64,000 nucleotides of DNA from Thermothielavioides terrestris NRRL 8126. Its lineage: Eukaryota; Ascomycota; Sordariomycetes; Sordariales; Chaetomiaceae. The position numbers and the translations under genes are program-made. Positions 55,858 through 64,000 of the stretch are shown piece by piece (position 1 is the stretch's first letter; each line of letters starts with the position of its first letter). The notes under the pieces were generated by a model, which saw only the letters and a program-made list of their open reading frames with translations, was not told where the DNA came from and searched no databases. The stretch spans positions 7,970,001-8,034,000 of the forward strand of contig NC_016458.1 in NCBI RefSeq assembly GCF_000226115.1, read 5' to 3'.

Positions 55858-57474
55858 ATGCCACCACGACCGCAACGGCTGGTGCGGCGCCAGCCGCTCA
55901 GCCAGAAAATCCGCGCTATGCTTAATCCCATGGACTTCTACCTCTGGCTGTCCGAGGAGATTCAAACGTTCAACTGGGACTCACAGACGTTCGGCACGCG
56001 GTTTGGGCTGGTTGCCAACTTCGTCTTTCTACTCGCGAGAGCGAACGCCGGCGGTGCTAGCGGCGCCGTTGACGACGTGTTCGGCGATGCCCCCGCCAAC
56101 GGCTGGGTCAGCTTGCTGGTAAGTTCGAACTCCTGCTCGGGCTGCCCGTCCGTTTGGGACTGCTGCTGATGCGCGGGGCTCGTCCAGGCCAGCTTCCTCC
56201 AGTGGACATTGATATCCATTTCCGCCCTGAACGCCTTCTACACCATGACACGATCGCGCCACTACCGACTCTTCGAGATGAATGTCGAGGCAGCCGGACC
56301 GGGGACGCCCTCGGCGCAGCGCGTGCGCGTCGATTCGTCCCCTGCCTCGTCGACCCCCCTGCGGCTTATCCAGGAGGTTTTGAGACCCGAGACCGCCGAG
56401 CAACGAGCGCATCCGGATAGGACGCGCGACGTGTGGGAAATGAAGGTGTGGGATCCGTACCCGGCGACCTTGCGCATGTTCTGCTTGTTCAGTCCCGGCC
56501 ACGTCCTCATCCACATGCTCTTCCTGCCGCTGCCAACGCTCGATCCCCGGCCGAGCGTTACCGTCTTCAAGTGCTTTCTTCTACAAGTCATCCTCTCGGC
56601 ACAAATGCTACTCATGCACTCTCGCTTCTCCCAGCAGAGCAAAGACACGGCCATCATTCAGAAGGAGGTTATGCACGAGTATGACGTGAAATACGTACAC
56701 CCGCGGCTGCAGCCTGTGGTCCGCGAAGTGGCAACCCAGGTGTCGATTAACGATGGCAAGATCGATCAGGAGGAGGTTACAGCCGGCACGCCGACCACCC
56801 TGATTCGGCGGTCCTTCCAGACACATCCCAACCCGAACTACACAAGATACGTTGATCCCGACGGCGGACAGCTCCCGCAAACCAGGACCACCATGTCTCC
56901 CCAACTCCGGCCTGCTATGTCGCCCGGCCCATTCAGCCCGTCGAAGCCCAGCGCCTCAGGGATGCGATCTTTCGCTGCTCAGGTACAGCAGCACCGACAA
57001 TCAGCCCTCAGAAGGAGTTTCTCTCCCTCCGTATCGGGAGGCGCAGAAGCCGACCCACCCACGCCTCTGGATGTCACCCAGCCCTCCGCCACATCCACCA
57101 GCACAGACACGGGCACGGGCACGGGCACGAACACCAGCACCGATTTTAAACTGCCCCCCAACTCGGGCTTCGGCGGCAGCCTCGGCGTGTACACGCACAT
57201 GAACTCGCCGCTCAAGAAGGCGACGAGCCTTGGCGACATGAACGGCGTGTACGCGTCGCCGCGCAACGGGCGCGAGATGGCGGCGCTCGAGCAGCGCGAG
57301 CTCGCCGAGCGCATGGTGCGCCAGAGCAGCCCGCTCAAGGAGGGCAACGGCGACAACCGGCGCGCGACGACGACGCAGCTGGACCCGAGCAGGTTCGCGC
57401 ACTCGCCCGAGAAGCTGGCGCGCGCGCGGGCGATGCGCTGGATGCAGGAGAGGTTTCCTTCGCGCAGGGTTTAG
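55858..57474 (+). CDS. NUR1: Nuclear rim protein 1
   Basis: Two exons (55858-56118 and 56188-57474; GTAAGT...CCAG) give 515 residues. The N-terminus LVRRQPLSQKIRAMLNPMDF followed by YLWLSEEIQTFNWDSQTFGT is the family signature. Four hydrophobic segments are visible, near 48-63, 86-107, 182-204 and 210-230. The C-terminal half is Ser/Thr/Pro-rich and contains a short STDTGTGTGTNTST repeat and SPLKK-type basic motifs. Nur1 is an inner nuclear membrane protein which, with Heh1/Lem2, tethers rDNA and silent chromatin to the nuclear rim in yeasts. The C-terminal tail is longer and less conserved than the membrane part. Confidence 0.88.
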
Positions 57475-57952
57475 TCTCACAGGGGCATTTTGGAGGTGAT
57501 TCTCACTTGGCGGGCAACTTGGTGGAAACAACGCCTGCCTGTATCATCGTATTAAGAACGGGGGTGGGCGGGCGTCCGGCCGTGGATATTTGGTTTTGGT
57601 CCTCTTATAAATTTACGCATTTCCAGGCGTTGCTGGCGCCGTTGCGGAAATATAACCGCCTTTCTCACTTTCCGCTCATATCTAGCACTCTGGCAACGGG
57701 TGCACCCACCTATCTACCCGCTGATCCCGCCAGCGACACCTTTCTTTAAGACTCAGGTTGTTCAGTACTCGGCCATCCGCCGCGTCCTGCAAAAAGTTCC
57801 ACGCTCAGTATACCCCCCCTTTCCTGTCCCTGTCGCTTCACTTCAATTACAGCACACAACGCATGGAAACTGATCCCGATGCAACGGATTCGAACATGGA
57901 GCAGGAAACAAAGCGAAAAAGGAACGGAAAGGAGGCTCTCGCGGCAAAAGTG
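57475..57952. other. NUR1 3' flank
   Basis: 478 bases without a gene. The right end includes the T-run terminator of the minus-strand tRNA gene. Confidence 0.5.
57943..57952 (-). terminator. RNA polymerase III terminator of tRNA-Gly
   Basis: On the minus strand a TTTT run lies a few bases after the mature tRNA end. Confidence 0.6.
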
Positions 57953-58023
57953 TGCGTCAGCCGCGAATCGAACGCGGGGCCCATCGATGGCAACGATGGA
58001 TTTTACCACTAAACCACTGACGC
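57953..58023 (-). tRNA. tRNA-Gly (anticodon GCC)
   Basis: A 71-base tRNA on the minus strand. The acceptor stem pairs GCGTCAG with CTGACGC, followed by discriminator A. The D arm contains TGGTTTAGTGGTA (A box), the anticodon loop reads TTGCCAT, and the T arm contains GTTCGATTC (B box). No intron is present. A short T run (CTTTTG) follows within ten bases as the RNA polymerase III terminator. The sequence is very like yeast tRNA-Gly(GCC). Confidence 0.96.
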
Positions 58024-58690
58024 TTCGCCTATCCCGGAAACCGGGCGGTGACGGTGACGGTTGGTGGAGGTGCGGATTCAGGCTGAGTTTATTAATGCGG
58101 GAAACTGGTGGAGTCGGGGAAGCGAGGATATGCTTCCGGTGGAGCACCGGGGATGGGGCCGATGTTGACGTTGAGAGGGACCGGACCTTGGGACCCTAAA
58201 GGGGTGTTGAACATAGAAGGGCAACTAAGGAGCAGAAAGCGCGGTTGGAAATGGCTTGTGGGAGCTCGACAAGTGTTCATTCCCTGGGACCGGAGATGGC
58301 CGATGGTTCTTGCCTCGACCTCCCAAGGGTCTGGGCTCGCGTGTGGATGACTGCCATGGCAAGCCATCCAAAGAACCGGCTAGAGAGCTCTTCCACATGC
58401 GGCGCTCCTTCCTGGGAAGAGGGACATGAGGTTGAACGTCGCGGCTGAAGTTGGCTGCTCGCTCGTGCTTACCTGCCCAGAGTCCTGTGCCTTCCCTCGG
58501 CAAGAAGGTGCCTCACTACCTACCTTACCCGGACGACCGTCCTTCAACAGGCCTGGAAGGTCCGCTTCCCGTCAATGCCTGGGACGGAGATCCTCTCAGA
58601 TCCTGTCATCCGCTCCTCAGTTCCAAACAGCCATATGCCTCATCCCATGAGCAAGCATTGTTAGCTCGCCGCCACGGCAGACAGACCACC
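58024..58690. other. Intergenic: upstream region of the large membrane protein gene
   Basis: 667 bases. The gene's frame stays open upstream to 58451 but contains no ATG before 58691. No other feature was seen. Confidence 0.45.
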
Positions 58691-61600
58691 ATGGATGTCG
58701 ACCATGCTACGAGCGGCCGCTGGGGAACCAAGACGCTGGAGTCTCGACATCAAGCAGAGAACGCCGGGACGGCCAACAGCTCACCTTCCCGTCACCAAGC
58801 GAGCACCTCTGTTCCACCGGATGCCCCGAAACGCCGGACTCTCTCCCGTTCGTCTGTCGCAGGATTCTTCTCCAGATTGCGACCGAGCCAACGGCCCGAG
58901 CGAGGCGGCACCGCCCGGCCAACCCCAGCAACAGACGGCGATGGGGAGCACCGTCCGGCGCAGCCCGTGCCACCGGGGTCTTCGAGCGCAAGCCGCAGAC
59001 GGAAGACGTCGCCATCCCCAGCCAGGCATCCCCCGGGGACGATCGCAGCAAACCACTGGAGCTCGCCGGCCCCGGCGCCTTCACAAATACACACCGTCGG
59101 CCGCAGCACAGTGACGGCGAGCCAGCTCTCCCCGCCACCAAACAAGACCGCAACTGCGAACGCAGGAGCAGCCGCCGGCCCACTCCAAAGCGCGCACCCC
59201 GCCCTTCTGCGTGCCCATCCCAATCCCCCCCATCCGGGCGTCCATCCCAGTTTGCAACCGCCAGCCTCCTTCTCCTCCTCCTCCCCTCCCCGCCGTCCCC
59301 TGCCCAACAATGCCCCTCTACCCGCACCTATCCCCTTCTCACCGACCGCAACAACCGCGACCCCGACATACGGCACCGCCACACCAACCCCGACCCCCAC
59401 CACGCCCGGCATCTCAATCACAACCCCCTGTGGCACGCCCACGCCCACACTCGCCGCGGCAGCAACAGCCCGCTCGCGCGAGCTCTTCCTCGCGATGCAT
59501 CGCGAGCACCGCCGGCAGCGGCGCACGCTGCAGGAGTCGGGCGACTTCCTGGGCGTGACGGGAGCGAACCCGCAGACGGGCGAGTTGGACGTGATCACGC
59601 CGCCGACGGGGTCGGAGGACGCGGTGGCCACGACGACGACCACCACCACCACTACTGCCACCGCCGCCACCACCAATGCTGCTACTGCGATTGCGACTAC
59701 TGCCCGCGTAAGCAATAGCAATAAGAATAGGGCGGCCTATGTTGGTGCTGCTGGTGGTGCTGCGCCGGGTGTGGGTGTGGGCGCGGGCGTGGGCATGGGG
59801 ACGGCTACGGACCGCCTCACCACCGCCGGCGGAAGCCGTGATGCCGTCGCAAAGGCACAGCGCAAGCAGCAGCGGGAGGAGGAGCGGCTGAGCCGGGCGG
59901 CGCAGCGCAAGGACGCGGTGCGGGAGGCTGTGCGGCAGCAGCGGGTGCGGTGGCGGCGCGAGGAGGGCGGCTGGTGGTCGTCGGCGGCGGAGCCGGCGCT
60001 GAGCCCGATCCCCGGGTCGCGGTCGCAGTCGCAGTCGCAGTCCGCATCGAGGTCGTCCTCGGCTGCGCCGGCGCCGGCGGTCGCCTTGAACGCGGCAGAG
60101 CAGAGTCACTTCCAAGGGGCGGGGTTCGGCCATAGTAGCGGTGGTGATGGCGGTGTCGGTCACCTACGCGGCGGGCAGCAGCTTCACGTCGTCATACCGG
60201 AGCGGCGGGATTCTTTTTTAGGCATGGCGGCGGTGGCGAGGGCAGTGCAGGCCAGCCGCCGCCGCCTGACGGGCGAGAACGTCAAGCTGGCGCTGGTGCA
60301 GCGGCGGCAGCCGGAGCAGGTTCGCCTTGGGGAGGGGGACGGGCAGGGCAACATGCCGGGCAGGGGATGGGGCCCCTGGCGGAAGACAGCCGCCGGCTTC
60401 CATGTGCCGCCGGCTATCCCTCCCCGGGAGGGTTCGCTCCACCCGGAGGGCAGCCGCTTGGAGGAGTATCATCAACCAGAGTGGGATTTGGGCGAGTTGG
60501 TAGCGATTCCCGTGGACATCCGCAGGGTCTCGGGGGATTGCAAGGTCCGTCAGATATGCTGTGGGCGAGTAGTGGAGCTGGACGATACGGGGAATCGCGC
60601 AGACAGCTTGACCCCCGAGATGGACAATCCGGACCTCAAGAGCCCGCCCAGCCGGACAGACATGGTGTTGCGGGCGAGTCGGCCAGCAAGGAGCGGGGAC
60701 GGCCCGGACAGCGCGTTCCCATCTGCCTGCACACGCACCACCACCACTACTGGCTCCGGACGCAGTCCGGCTCGCTACCTCCTCGACGCGCGCCCCTTCG
60801 GCGCAACGCTCGACGGGTCATACGATGCTCCTCTGATACGGCGACGCTCGACGGCGACATCGCTGCGGTGCTCGACCCCAAGGCCCAGCAGCGTCTGTTC
60901 GTGGCCAACGGGTTCCCCAGAAAGCAGGCAACTGAGCGGCTGGCTGAGTCTACACAGCCTGGGTCTGGGTCTGAGGATGCTGATGTCCCCGACCCCTGCG
61001 CAGGAGAAGGGGGAAACAGCCAGGCCCGCCGACGAGCCTATCCCCCTTTCACCTCCCGTACCCGGAGCAACAGCAGCAGAACGAGCCAGCGATACTACGT
61101 CGTCGTCCATCAGCCAGGCGCAGACGGGAGTTCACACCGAGGCCGAGGTGGTGAATCCACCAGTCTCCCAAGGCCCGGTACCGGCGAAGCACCGAGCACA
61201 GCAACCAGACTGGGCCATGCGCAAAACAATGCGGAGGCAGAGCGACCCGGACTCCAGCCGCAGCCCCAACCAGCGCGACAGCGAAGCCGGCACGCCCAGG
61301 TCGTCACCCACGTGCACGCGCACGTCCACATACCGTATGAATCAGTCCGCAGCGGAAGCAGAGGCAGAAGAAGCAGCAATGGCAGCAGAGTGCATCGCGC
61401 GCGGCGCAGCACGGACGGCGTTCGCGCAGAACCGCGCCCACCACCAGGAGATACCGTGGGTGAAGGCAATAACAATAACGGGGGTGATGGCAGGGCCGGT
61501 ATCGACGCGCAACCCCGGCAGGCAACACATGGACCGTCATCCTCACCACGGGCCACGAGCTCCGGGCGCCGCAGCCCAGAAGGGGAGAGGACAGGGGGCG

Positions 61601-61984
61601 GAGGAAGCGAAGCAGCAGGAGGAGGGACAGGAGGAGAACGGAAAACGAAAGGGACAGAAGAGAAAGGGAAAGGGCGGAGCAGGCAGCGGAGGAGAACTTG
61701 AGGTGGACGTGCAACGGTGGACGCGGATGGCGGTGGTGATGCTGGAGAGGATTGTCGCTTCGTACTGGCAGCTGGTGAGCCCCGTGTTCGACGGCCGGTC
61801 GGAGCTGAGGAAACGGGTCGACAGAGCGCAGGCGACGCAGGGGGACGTGGTCGTGTGCGTGCTGGCGGCGCTGTTTCTGTTCCTGGTGGTGAGCGCAGTA
61901 GCGTGGGCGGTCAGGGGCGTCGTTTGGATGGTGAAGCTGTGGGGAGAGCTCTGGGATGTGCTCCGGGCTGTGGCGGGGCTGTGA
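58691..61984 (+). CDS. Uncharacterised long low-complexity protein with a C-terminal membrane segment
   Basis: Single-exon frame of 1097 residues starting at ACCACCATGG, a strong start context. Most of the protein is Ser/Pro/Thr/Arg-rich and disordered. The one well-ordered block is at about 262-306 (LFLAMHREHRRQRRTLQESG, then DFLGVTGANPQTGELDVITP). This motif is known to me from hypothetical proteins of filamentous ascomycetes and has no assigned function. A Thr run and a Gly/Ala/Val stretch follow, then a basic coiled region (KAQRKQQREEERLSRAAQRK). A single hydrophobic helix near the C-terminus (DVVVCVLAALFLFLVVSAVA) leaves about 28 residues after it, giving a tail-anchor-like layout. The role is unknown. 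A hidden intron in the last third cannot be excluded. Confidence 0.65.
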   Translation: MDVDHATSGRWGTKTLESRHQAENAGTANSSPSRHQASTSVPPDAPKRRTLSRSSVAGFFSRLRPSQRPERGGTARPTPATDGDGEHRPAQPVPPGSSSASRRRKTSPSPARHPPGTIAANHWSSPAPAPSQIHTVGRSTVTASQLSPPPNKTATANAGAAAGPLQSAHPALLRAHPNPPHPGVHPSLQPPASFSSSSPPRRPLPNNAPLPAPIPFSPTATTATPTYGTATPTPTPTTPGISITTPCGTPTPTLAAAATARSRELFLAMHREHRRQRRTLQESGDFLGVTGANPQTGELDVITPPTGSEDAVATTTTTTTTTATAATTNAATAIATTARVSNSNKNRAAYVGAAGGAAPGVGVGAGVGMGTATDRLTTAGGSRDAVAKAQRKQQREEERLSRAAQRKDAVREAVRQQRVRWRREEGGWWSSAAEPALSPIPGSRSQSQSQSASRSSSAAPAPAVALNAAEQSHFQGAGFGHSSGGDGGVGHLRGGQQLHVVIPERRDSFLGMAAVARAVQASRRRLTGENVKLALVQRRQPEQVRLGEGDGQGNMPGRGWGPWRKTAAGFHVPPAIPPREGSLHPEGSRLEEYHQPEWDLGELVAIPVDIRRVSGDCKVRQICCGRVVELDDTGNRADSLTPEMDNPDLKSPPSRTDMVLRASRPARSGDGPDSAFPSACTRTTTTTGSGRSPARYLLDARPFGATLDGSYDAPLIRRRSTATSLRCSTPRPSSVCSWPTGSPESRQLSGWLSLHSLGLGLRMLMSPTPAQEKGETARPADEPIPLSPPVPGATAAERASDTTSSSISQAQTGVHTEAEVVNPPVSQGPVPAKHRAQQPDWAMRKTMRRQSDPDSSRSPNQRDSEAGTPRSSPTCTRTSTYRMNQSAAEAEAEEAAMAAECIARGAARTAFAQNRAHHQEIPWVKAITITGVMAGPVSTRNPGRQHMDRHPHHGPRAPGAAAQKGRGQGAEEAKQQEEGQEENGKRKGQKRKGKGGAGSGGELEVDVQRWTRMAVVMLERIVASYWQLVSPVFDGRSELRKRVDRAQATQGDVVVCVLAALFLFLVVSAVAWAVRGVVWMVKLWGELWDVLRAVAGL

Positions 61985-62734
61985 TGTTCGTTCCTGGGGA
62001 GAGGGAATCTGGGGAAGTGGGCACTATTCGCGTGTGTACAGGACCATAGGTCGTCGCCTGCATCGTTAGTTGAACTAGCTATCCGCACGTAACTACCGTG
62101 TATGTGCTAGCCAGCCTCACCCTGGGTTGGTGAGGAGGGCTGAACATTGGCAGCCTGTTAACGTCACTTTGCCTCGCTCCTTTCCCAACTGTGCCTTGCA
62201 TTAGGTGCCAAATCTTGGCCCTGTTGGGTGGGGATATCGGCCTTCCTAGGACCCCGGTCCACAGCTGTGCAACCTGAGTCGCAACCAATACGCCGTCATT
62301 TGTTGGATTCTTGATAGGACCTGCCGTGATGAGGCCCTCGGCTGACGAGAGCGGCACGGCTCCTGCAGCGGTCGACTCGGGAATTGAGGGTCCGACTGGC
62401 TCCGGTTGGGCTTCAATTAATGAGGTGCATTTGCGGTTGCCCTTTTGGGAGCAGAGCACAGCTGAAAGATCAGGGTTTTGGTGGCCGGGTTCTTTCTGAT
62501 TCAGTCCAGTGTTCCCCGACCCGGCCCGCGGCCTCTCATGCCTAGTGTACGTCCATCGCGCCATGTGATCGGCGAAGTGGGAGACCTGATTAGGCGGACG
62601 GTGGCCATCCTCTTCGGTGGGCAAGGAGCACCGGTGCCTGTATTTCGCCGAGACCACAGGAACCGGGCGAGCGACGACCCGGCCTTCAAGGTTTGCTCCG
62701 AGATCCGAAGGTCCGTCTGGATTGGAGATACGGA

Positions 62735-62748
62735 GGGGGGGGGGGGGG
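62735..62748. repeat. G14 homopolymer
   Basis: Fourteen consecutive G residues in intergenic DNA. The length could be affected by sequencing error. Confidence 0.85.
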
Positions 62749-63488
62749 TTTCGGACGAATCGAGGTGGGGTTGACGGGAGGACCGGCTTTGTGCATGCGG
62801 AATCCCAGCTATACTACACTAGGGAATAAAAGCACTCAACGGGAATAACAACGGTAGGTAGTGTACCTGACGGATTACCCGCACCTTACCACAGTACTTT
62901 GGGCCCCGGAGGTTCCGGCTGGAGATGCAGCATACGTTGCGCTTCACCGCAGCTGGGAATGGCTCGTTGTTGGGGCGGGATTGGATTTTCTTTCCTTCTG
63001 ACCCAATATCGAAACGGTCCTCGATGGAAACAGTTTGACCTTCGGGTACCACGGCGGAATCGAAGTTGTGTGCTGTTAACGTTTGACTGCGGAGGCACCG
63101 AGCCAAACCCCGGCGGACGATCTCCTGATAAGGACCCGGCGACTAGGATCTTGCCGTTGCCTTGCTTCACCTACCAATTAATTCGGCCGCCTGGCTGGGC
63201 AATCATTGACCTTCGTTGTTCTGGCCCGGACATCACATACCAGTTTCAGACTTACTGCGTACTGCGTAAGGTAGGAAGGAAGGAACCAAGCAAACGACTT
63301 CAGGGAGCGCCGCTGGCAGAGTGGGCAAGAGCTCCTGAACCAGCAGGGTCGCCGTCCGTTAACTGCGCAGCATCGTGCACGTGCCATGTGGGAGTGAGTT
63401 GCTTGTTCAGGGTGCCGCTCGGCGGCCCACAGCGGGCCTTCGTCTTGGCGCCAACCCCACATCCTCTGGCCCTGTTGGTGCGGCGCAG

Positions 63489-63567
63489 CCAATGATCGGC
63501 GTTCCTTTGCAATCGCTGTGGCCACCCCGCATTCCTCACATCGGGGCCGACATCGGCGGGGCCCAAT
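63489..63567 (+). promoter_or_regulatory. Pair of CCAAT boxes upstream of LEU1
   Basis: CCAATGATCGG (63489) and CCAATCATCGG (63563) share an extended pattern and lie 285-365 bases before the start codon. CCAAT is the binding core of the fungal Hap complex. The repeated extended motif makes chance less likely, but function is inferred. Confidence 0.4.
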
Positions 63568-63851
63568 CATCGGAGGCAGCTCTTCTTTCCACCCGAAGCC
63601 CTCCTCACCAGTTATAAGTTGGGGTAGAGCAGACCTCTTGTGTATCAACAGACTGAGGGGAGTGATTTCAAGGAGGCTCCATTCCATTCCGTCTCGGGCC
63701 CTTTTGGTTCTTTTGTCACGTTGAAGCCTTCTGCAGCACGCAGAACACCGCATCCACCGCTTTCACAGCAATTAGATAGTCCCCTCCTTCACTTCCTCGT
63801 CGTGTATTCCCGCTCCGTAATTCACCGCCAATTGACAATCGAGACATCAAA

Positions 63852-64000
63852 ATGCCGACCGCCGAGAGAGCACCCCAAACGCTCTACGACAAGGTCTTCC
63901 AGGCCCACATTGTCGACGAGAAGCTCGACGGCACCATCCTCCTGTACATCGACCGCCACCTCGTGCACGAGGTCACCTCACCAGTAGGCGCTCCGCAGGG
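63852..64000 (+). CDS. LEU1: 3-isopropylmalate dehydratase, first exon (cut by window end)
   Basis: The first exon is 63852-63983 and encodes 44 residues, including [19 protein letters not shown] and [19 protein letters not shown]. This is the conserved start of the aconitase-superfamily isopropylmalate isomerase. The family continues with QAFEGL, which is absent here; a GTAGGC donor at 63984 starts an intron that runs past the window edge. The enzyme isomerises 2- to 3-isopropylmalate in leucine synthesis and uses a 4Fe-4S cluster whose ligands lie beyond the window. The Neurospora equivalent is leu-2. The expected protein is about 770-780 residues, so more than 90% is missing here. Confidence 0.93.
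   Translation, partial: MPTAERAPQTLYDKVFQAHIVDEKLDGTILLYIDRHLVHEVTSPVGAPQ

Larger units (their letters stand above)
61985..63851. other. Intergenic: 1.9 kb upstream of the LEU1 gene
   Basis: No exon is supported. It contains a G14 run at 62735-62748 and two CCAAT boxes at 63489 and 63563. The last 150 bases are C/T-rich and form a plausible leader. Confidence 0.5.

Noticed and set aside
61175..61184. CCGGTACCGG, a perfect Leu3-type site
   Set aside because: It lies inside the coding sequence of the large membrane protein, 2.7 kb from LEU1, in GC-rich DNA where chance matches are likely.
63301..63372. tRNA-like stretch (TGGCAGAGTGGGCAAGAGC)
   Set aside because: It resembles a D arm, but no GTTCGA-type T arm and no closing acceptor stem could be found.
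62899..63495. 198-codon plus-strand open frame upstream of LEU1
   Set aside because: It begins at a non-ATG codon, has no known motif, and lies in what should be the promoter.

Overview
The window is nuclear DNA from a filamentous ascomycete, most likely a GC-rich Sordariomycete and plausibly one of the Chaetomiaceae. This is inferred from short introns (about 50-190 bases) with fungal branch sites, strongly G/C-ending codons, intergenic gaps of several kilobases, and typical Pezizomycotina proteins: Zn2Cys6 and C2H2/fungal_trans regulators, a Bgl2-type GH17, NUR1, PEX12, SAP30 and SET3. No prokaryotic operon, CRISPR array, virus or intact transposon gene was seen.

Layout. 1-2.36 kb: no intact gene, with a probable decayed repeat-family gene near 0.7-1.6 kb. 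2.36-8.1 kb: an FMN-binding oxidase-like protein (-), a secreted GH17 glucanase (+) and a KE4-type ZIP zinc transporter (+). 8.1-14.7 kb: a large gap, then an arrestin-like adaptor (+). 14.7-18.7 kb: a metallophosphoesterase (+), PEX12 (-) and a hotdog thioesterase (+). 19.3-25.9 kb: an F-box protein (-) and a C2H2/fungal_trans regulator (-). 25.9-31.2 kb: a 5.3 kb gap. 31.2-38 kb: SAP30 (+), mitochondrial DnaJ MDJ1 (+) and an MFS efflux transporter (-). 40.4-49.4 kb: a Zn2Cys6 regulator (+) and SET3 (-), far apart. 52.7-57.5 kb: NPC2 (+), VMA7 (-), an 892-bp foldback element and NUR1 (+). 57.9-64 kb: tRNA-Gly(GCC), a long low-complexity predicted membrane protein (+), and the first exon of 3-isopropylmalate dehydratase (LEU1), cut by the window edge.

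The genes are mostly unrelated housekeeping and regulatory genes, each with its own promoter. Functional links are loose: SAP30 (Sin3/Rpd3L) and SET3 (Set3C) both belong to histone deacetylase complexes, and NUR1 acts in nuclear-rim silencing. YKE4-like ZIP, VMA7 and NPC2 all act in the endomembrane or vacuolar system.

The most notable signals are: (1) the 54.5-55.4 kb foldback element, with 130-bp near-identical inverted arms, a perfect 37-bp inner stem and a loop made of a 15-bp minisatellite; (2) two GC-AG introns, one in the thioesterase and one in VMA7, the latter a four-exon gene easily missed by ORF scanning; (3) a 10-mer found six times, only in two intergenic gaps; and (4) the uncharacterised 1097-residue protein. 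Exon boundaries were placed by eye from splice signals, reading phase and family conservation; no alignment or search was run.
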